From: an uncultured Caldilinea sp.
GTDB lineage: Bacteria > Chloroflexota > Anaerolineae > Caldilineales > Caldilineaceae
Direction of reading: 5' to 3'
DNA length: 7,133 nucleotides
NCBI GenBank assembly: GCA_937928035.1
Contig: CALFWA010000325.1
Location: 1-7,133 of the forward strand
A model generated the notes under the pieces. The model was given only the letters and a program-made list of their open reading frames with translations. It was not told the origin of the DNA and did no database searches. Below, piece after piece: positions 1 to 7,133 of this stretch. Position 1 is the first letter of the stretch, and each line of letters opens with the position of its first letter. The position numbers and the translations under genes are program-made.

Positions 1-1
1 G

Positions 2-958
<957 letters not shown>

Positions 959-964
959 TTCTTT

Positions 965-3019
<2,055 letters not shown>

Positions 3020-3023
<4 letters not shown>

Positions 3024-3214
3024 CGAACTCGATGCGATTCATGCTGATCGGCGCAGTGCTCCTGATCTTCGGCGTGGCCATGCCTTTTCTGATGATCCTC
3101 AGGTTTCTAGAACCTGGATTCTTGTTGCTCTTTGCATCGTACGCAGCCTCGGTCGGAGGGTTGCTCTTCGGGGTGGTCGGCGCCATGCTTTATGTGCGCG
3201 AAAGACAAGAATAA
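3020..3214 (+). CDS. Small two-helix membrane protein, unknown function
   Basis: This is a 64-residue hydrophobic protein that I cannot assign to a family. Two transmembrane segments are visible, about residues 7-28 and 33-58, separated by a short turn (RFLEPG). The tail, YVRERQE, is charged and would be expected on the cytoplasmic side by the positive-inside rule, making a helical hairpin with both ends inside. The ATG at 3020 overlaps the TGA of the OppF-like gene as ATGA, a common sign of translational coupling; an in-frame TTG at 3002 is a less likely start. It has no signal-peptidase site or catalytic motif. Its place directly after the two ATPases suggests either an accessory subunit of the transporter or simply a co-transcribed membrane protein; nothing in the sequence decides. 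The coupling and clear hydrophobic pattern argue that it is a real gene. Confidence 0.72.
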
Positions 3215-3289
3215 TCGGTGCGCCGCGACCGGCGCAAACTCCAATCACTTGAGGAACCGACGACCTGGACATTGCTTCTCATTCCGATT

Positions 3290-4681
<1,392 letters not shown>

Positions 4682-4692
4682 GTATACGCCCT

Positions 4693-5670
4693 CTACCGCA
4701 TCGTCAGCGCCATAACCGCCTTCTGCACGTGCAGGCGATTTTCCGCCTCGTCGTAGACGACCGACTGCGGACCGTCGATGACGCCGTCGGTGACCTCGAT
4801 GTTGCGGTCCGCCGGTAGGCAGTGCATATAGATGGCGTCCGGCTTCGCCAGCGCCATGCGCCGCTCGTCGGTGATCCAGTCCGTGTACTTCTTGCCGATC
4901 GCCGCGCTTTCGGCGTTGTCAGAGGTCGTCAACAGCGCGCCCCAGCTCTTGGGATAGACGATGTCGGCATCCTTGAAGCCAGCGTCAAAGTCGTCGAGGA
5001 TCTCGAAACTGCCGCCGAATTTGCGGGCGTTGTCCTTCGCCTGCTGCACGATGTCCGGCATCAGCTTGTACTCCGGCGGATGGGTGAGGCGCACGTTCAT
5101 GCCGAAGCGCGTCATTTGCAGGATCAGGCTCTGTGGCACCGAGATCGGCTTCTGGTAGCTGCTGGCGTAGGCCCAGCTCACGTTGATGGTCTTGCCGCGC
5201 GGGTCGCCCACCTTCTCGATGATCGTCATCAGATCGGCCAGAATCTGAAAAGGATGGTAAATGTCGCACTGCATGTTGAGCACAGGCGCGCGGCTTGCCT
5301 TCGCCACATCGTTGATGTACTTGTTGCCGAAACCCCAGTCGCACTGGCGGATGGCGATGCCGTCGAAGTAGCGGCCGTAGATTTCGCCGATCTCCTTGGC
5401 GGTGTCGCCGTGACTGATCTGCGTCGTCTCCGAGTCGATAAACGCGGCGTGCCCGCCGAGCTGCGCCATGCCCACCTCGAAACTGGAGCGCGTGCGCGTG
5501 CTGGTGAAGAAGAAGAGCATTGCCAGCGTCTTGTCGCGCAGCAGGGGGTGCGGAATGCCGAGCGCGCGCTCCTGCTTGAGCTTAAAGGCCACGTTCAAGA
5601 CGGTTTCCACTTCTTCTTTGCTGAAGTCCATGTCGCTGATGAAATCGCGACCGCGCAGGTCGGTTTGCAT
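4693..5670 (-). CDS. Carbamoyltransferase of the YgeW / acetylornithine-type (knotted) group; not classical OTC
   Basis: This is a cytoplasmic enzyme of the aspartate/ornithine carbamoyltransferase superfamily, 325 residues. The carbamoyl-phosphate site is clear: STRTR (57-61), the HP-x-Q motif (139-142, HPFQ) and HCLP (283-286). Where classical ornithine carbamoyltransferase has an SMG-type substrate loop, this protein reads DIVYPKSWG (236-244). That resembles E. coli YgeW (DIVYPKSWA) and N-acetylornithine carbamoyltransferase (YAKSWG). WAYASSYQKPISVPQ (166-180), MTRFGMNV (186-193) and HCLPAD also recall YgeW closely. YgeW itself is about 70 residues longer, so this is a compact relative. 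Candidate roles are N-acetylornithine or ornithine carbamoylation in arginine synthesis, or a ureido-compound reaction in purine or allantoin breakdown; the sequence does not decide. The ATG at 5670 has an excellent AAGGAG (5680-5685), 9 bases upstream. It is transcribed divergently from the MaoC gene and convergently with tnaA. Confidence 0.85.
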   Translation of the reverse strand: MQTDLRGRDFISDMDFSKEEVETVLNVAFKLKQERALGIPHPLLRDKTLAMLFFFTSTRTRSSFEVGMAQLGGHAAFIDSETTQISHGDTAKEIGEIYGRYFDGIAIRQCDWGFGNKYINDVAKASRAPVLNMQCDIYHPFQILADLMTIIEKVGDPRGKTINVSWAYASSYQKPISVPQSLILQMTRFGMNVRLTHPPEYKLMPDIVQQAKDNARKFGGSFEILDDFDAGFKDADIVYPKSWGALLTTSDNAESAAIGKKYTDWITDERRMALAKPDAIYMHCLPADRNIEVTDGVIDGPQSVVYDEAENRLHVQKAVMALTMR

Positions 5671-5800
5671 AGATGGCGTCTCCTTGGTTGTTCAGATCCT
5701 TGGTTAATCGATACTTGGTGATAATCGAGCTTGTGGTATTGTATCCTCACCAACGGAAAGCACAAACACCAAACCATCCAAAATCATAAGGAGTCCAGCG
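5671..5800. promoter_or_regulatory. Divergent promoter region with two strong ribosome binding sites and small repeats
   Basis: These 130 bp separate two divergent genes and are clearly richer in A and T than the coding DNA. Strong Shine-Dalgarno sites flank both ends: AAGGAG at 5680-5685 (minus strand) and AAGGAG at 5788-5793 (plus strand, 7 bases before the ATG). On the minus strand, TTGTGC (5765-5760) and TACAAT (5743-5738) with a 16-bp spacer form a plausible sigma-70-like promoter. On the plus strand, TTGGTG (5715-5720) and TATTGT (5737-5742), also 16 bp apart, are a weaker candidate; the two -10 boxes would overlap. CCTTGGTT occurs twice (5682-5689, 5698-5705). TTGGTGA (5715-5721) is inverted at 5747-5753, flanking both -10 candidates, and TAATCGA occurs at 5705 and 5722. 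A regulator site is possible but not shown. The Shine-Dalgarno sites are firm; the promoter boxes are guesses. Confidence 0.5.
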
Positions 5801-6283
<483 letters not shown>

Positions 6284-6316
6284 CATTAGCGGGTTCATGG
6301 CGGGTTTTTGATGGCG

Positions 6317-6330
6317 GCCTTGCGCAAGGC
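6317..6330. repeat. Perfect 14-bp palindrome
   Basis: GCCTTGCGCAAGGC is a perfect inverted repeat of two 7-bp arms with no spacer, 34 bp after the MaoC stop codon. No T-run follows it on either strand, so it is not a standard terminator. It could be a dimeric regulator site or a hairpin that protects the end of the MaoC transcript. One palindrome of this length is close to what chance allows in 7 kb. Confidence 0.55.
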
Positions 6331-6631
6331 AGAGGGCGCCGACCGATTTTGCGGCTATGGAGAAAGTCTGTAGACGCTCAGTGCAACCATCAGAGCCACC
6401 CGAAGGGGCGGCGCAGCTTTCCTTATCGATTCGCACGGGGGAGCTGCGTTGCCCGGGCGTTGCGCCCTCGCTCGGCCATTCCCGCCTTGCAGATTGCCCT
6501 CGAGCACCCCGAGATAGGTCCCCCTTTTGCTGCGATCACGCTGATCATCCGCCGATTTCACCGTCCGGCATTTGAGGCGGCTTCCCCTTCCGCTTGTAAT
6601 TATCCAGACTAACGATCGACGCCAGATCGAG

Positions 6632-6637
6632 TATGAT
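6632..6637 (+). promoter_or_regulatory. Possible -10 box for the isomerase gene
   Basis: TATGAT matches the sigma-70 -10 consensus at five of six positions, in a locally AT-richer stretch (about 6594-6655) within otherwise GC-rich DNA. No good -35 box is present 16-18 bp upstream. If used, transcription would begin near 6644 and leave a leader of about 100 bases that contains the stem-loop at 6702-6727. This is a weak call. Confidence 0.25.
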
Positions 6638-6701
6638 GAACAAGCATATCTATCCATCGCTGACGGGCGAGGTGTCCTGTTAGGCCGACGAAAGCAACGA
6701 A

Positions 6702-6727
6702 AGATGAGGCTCGTTGACAGCCCATCT
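6702..6727 (+). promoter_or_regulatory. Bulged stem-loop in the leader of the isomerase gene
   Basis: AGATG-A-GGCT (6702-6711) pairs with AGCC-CATCT (6719-6727). This gives a nine-pair stem with one bulged A at 6707 and a seven-base loop CGTTGAC. The stem ends only a few bases before the ribosome binding site GGGAG (6730-6734) and 15 bases before the ATG at 6743, so it could affect translation initiation. No T-tract follows, which argues against a terminator. It does not match a riboswitch that I recognise. Confidence 0.45.
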
Positions 6728-6742
6728 TCGGGAGAGAACGCC

Positions 6743-7133
6743 ATGTCGATTGATCAAAGAAAAGCGGACCACATCCGCATCAATGTCACCGAAAATGTCC
6801 AATTCCCCAATCTGACCACAGGGTTGGAGCGCTATCGGCTTGTGCATCAGGCGCTGCCGGAGCTGAACCTGCATGAAGTCTGTCTCGACGTCGTCCTGTT
6901 CGGCAAACGGCTGGCGGCGCCGCTGCTCATCAGCTCCATGACCGGCGGCACAGAGCAAGCAGCCTTTATTAACCGCTGCCTGGCTGAAGCGGCGCAGGCC
7001 CAGCGAGTGGCGATGGGCGTCGGCAGTCAGCGCGCTGGCCTTGAGCAGGAGCAAGTCCGCCGCACCTTCCGCGTGCGTGAATACGCTCCCGATATTCTGC
7101 TTTTCGCCAACCTAGGCGCAGTGCAGTTCAACT
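6743..7133 (+). CDS. fni: Type 2 isopentenyl-diphosphate delta-isomerase, 3' end cut by window
   Basis: This is an FMN- and NAD(P)H-dependent isomerase interconverting isopentenyl and dimethylallyl diphosphate in the cytoplasm, the step that supplies both isoprenoid building blocks (EC 5.3.3.2). The first 130 codons are visible; the family is about 330-370 residues long, so more than half lies beyond the window. Family motifs appear in the expected order: RKADHI near the N terminus (6-11), equivalent to the RK-x-x-H diphosphate-binding start of IDI2 enzymes, SSMTGGT (64-70), MGVGSQR (91-97) and FANLGAVQ (121-128), which belong to the FMN-binding TIM barrel. The ATG at 6743 is supported by GGGAG eight bases upstream and by the conserved N terminus. 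It appears to begin its own transcription unit after a long non-coding region. Mevalonate-pathway genes often neighbour it in other genomes, but none is visible here. The assignment is strong. Confidence 0.93.
   Translation, partial: MSIDQRKADHIRINVTENVQFPNLTTGLERYRLVHQALPELNLHEVCLDVVLFGKRLAAPLLISSMTGGTEQAAFINRCLAEAAQAQRVAMGVGSQRAGLEQEQVRRTFRVREYAPDILLFANLGAVQFN

Larger units (their letters stand above)
6284..6742. other. Long intergenic region without a supportable gene
   Basis: This stretch of about 460 bp lies between the MaoC gene and the isomerase gene. Reading frames of up to 129 codons exist on the minus strand (6355-6744) and shorter ones on the plus strand. Their proteins are rich in Arg, Ser and Pro, lack any domain or ribosome binding site, and mutually overlap, so I treat them as chance frames. 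Visible structure includes a perfect 14-bp palindrome (6317-6330), an inverted pair CGCAGCT / AGCTGCG (6412-6418 and 6442-6448), a direct repeat GCGTTGC (6446-6452, 6457-6463) around the palindrome GCCCGGGC, and a stem-loop next to the isomerase start (listed separately). No rho-independent terminator with a T-tract was found after the MaoC gene. A dispersed intergenic repeat, an unrecognised RNA or a decayed gene all remain possible. Confidence 0.6.

Noticed and set aside
4693..5670. Assignment as classical ornithine carbamoyltransferase (argF)
   Set aside because: The SMG-type substrate loop is missing and the DIVYPKSWG loop fits the YgeW/acetylornithine group better, so no argF symbol was given.
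4822..5721. Open frame of 299 codons on the plus strand opposite the carbamoyltransferase
   Set aside because: It is the antisense shadow of a gene with clear family motifs; its product is rich in Arg, Val and His and shows no domain.
6317..6330. Palindrome considered as a rho-independent terminator for the MaoC gene
   Set aside because: No T-run follows on either strand; the nearby TTTTT (6305-6309) lies upstream of it.
6402..6590. GAAGGGG (6402-6408) and CCCCTTC (6584-6590) as terminal inverted repeats of a small mobile element
   Set aside because: Several 7-bp inverted pairs are expected by chance in 460 bp, the match does not extend, and there is no target-site duplication.
6355..6744. 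Open frame of 129 codons on the minus strand in the long intergenic region
   Set aside because: It has no ribosome binding site, low-complexity Arg/Ser/Pro composition and no recognisable domain; it is retained only as part of the unexplained region.
6680..7054. Open frame of 124 codons on the minus strand opposite the isomerase
   Set aside because: The plus strand carries consecutive conserved isomerase motifs with a good ribosome binding site.

Overview
The window is about 7.1 kb of GC-rich bacterial DNA with nine genes: seven complete, two cut by the window edges (the first and the last). Gene density is high and starts often overlap stops. The make-up is a peptide-type ABC transporter whose permease has a long external insertion, a tryptophanase, a YgeW-type carbamoyltransferase and a type 2 isopentenyl-diphosphate isomerase. 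This would fit a Chloroflexota-like bacterium (for example Anaerolineae/Caldilineae). That assignment is an impression from gene types and composition, not a phylogenetic result.

Layout. (1) Positions 2-3214 are the 3' part of an Opp/Dpp-type operon on the plus strand: a DppC/OppC-like permease (5' end outside the window), an OppD-like ATPase, an OppF-like ATPase and a 64-residue two-helix membrane protein whose ATG overlaps the OppF stop codon. (2) Positions 3290-4681 encode a PLP-dependent tryptophanase, 75 bp downstream on the same strand. Its active-site residues side with tryptophanase rather than tyrosine phenol-lyase. (3) Positions 4693-5670, minus strand, encode a carbamoyltransferase convergent with the tryptophanase, with only 11 bp between the stops. 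Its substrate loop resembles YgeW and N-acetylornithine carbamoyltransferases, not classical ornithine carbamoyltransferase. (4) Positions 5671-5800 are a divergent promoter region with two strong Shine-Dalgarno sites and small repeats. (5) Positions 5801-6283 encode a MaoC-type (R)-hydratase-fold protein. (6) Positions 6284-6742 are about 460 bp with no supportable gene; they contain a perfect 14-bp palindrome and, close to the next start, a bulged stem-loop. (7) From 6743 to the window end runs the first 130 codons of a type 2 isopentenyl-diphosphate isomerase.

How the genes may work together. The transporter would import peptides or similar solutes using ATP. The tryptophanase could then break tryptophan into indole, pyruvate and ammonia, so the first five genes could form a peptide or amino-acid use cluster; this is inferred from adjacency only. 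The carbamoyltransferase suggests further nitrogen metabolism, but its substrate cannot be fixed from sequence. The MaoC protein (acyl-CoA chemistry) and the isomerase (isoprenoid precursors) look like independent transcription units. I found no CRISPR array, transposase, tRNA, rRNA or phage gene, and no convincing previously undescribed system. The least ordinary items are the carbamoyltransferase, the small membrane protein between transporter and tryptophanase, and the structured non-coding region before the isomerase.
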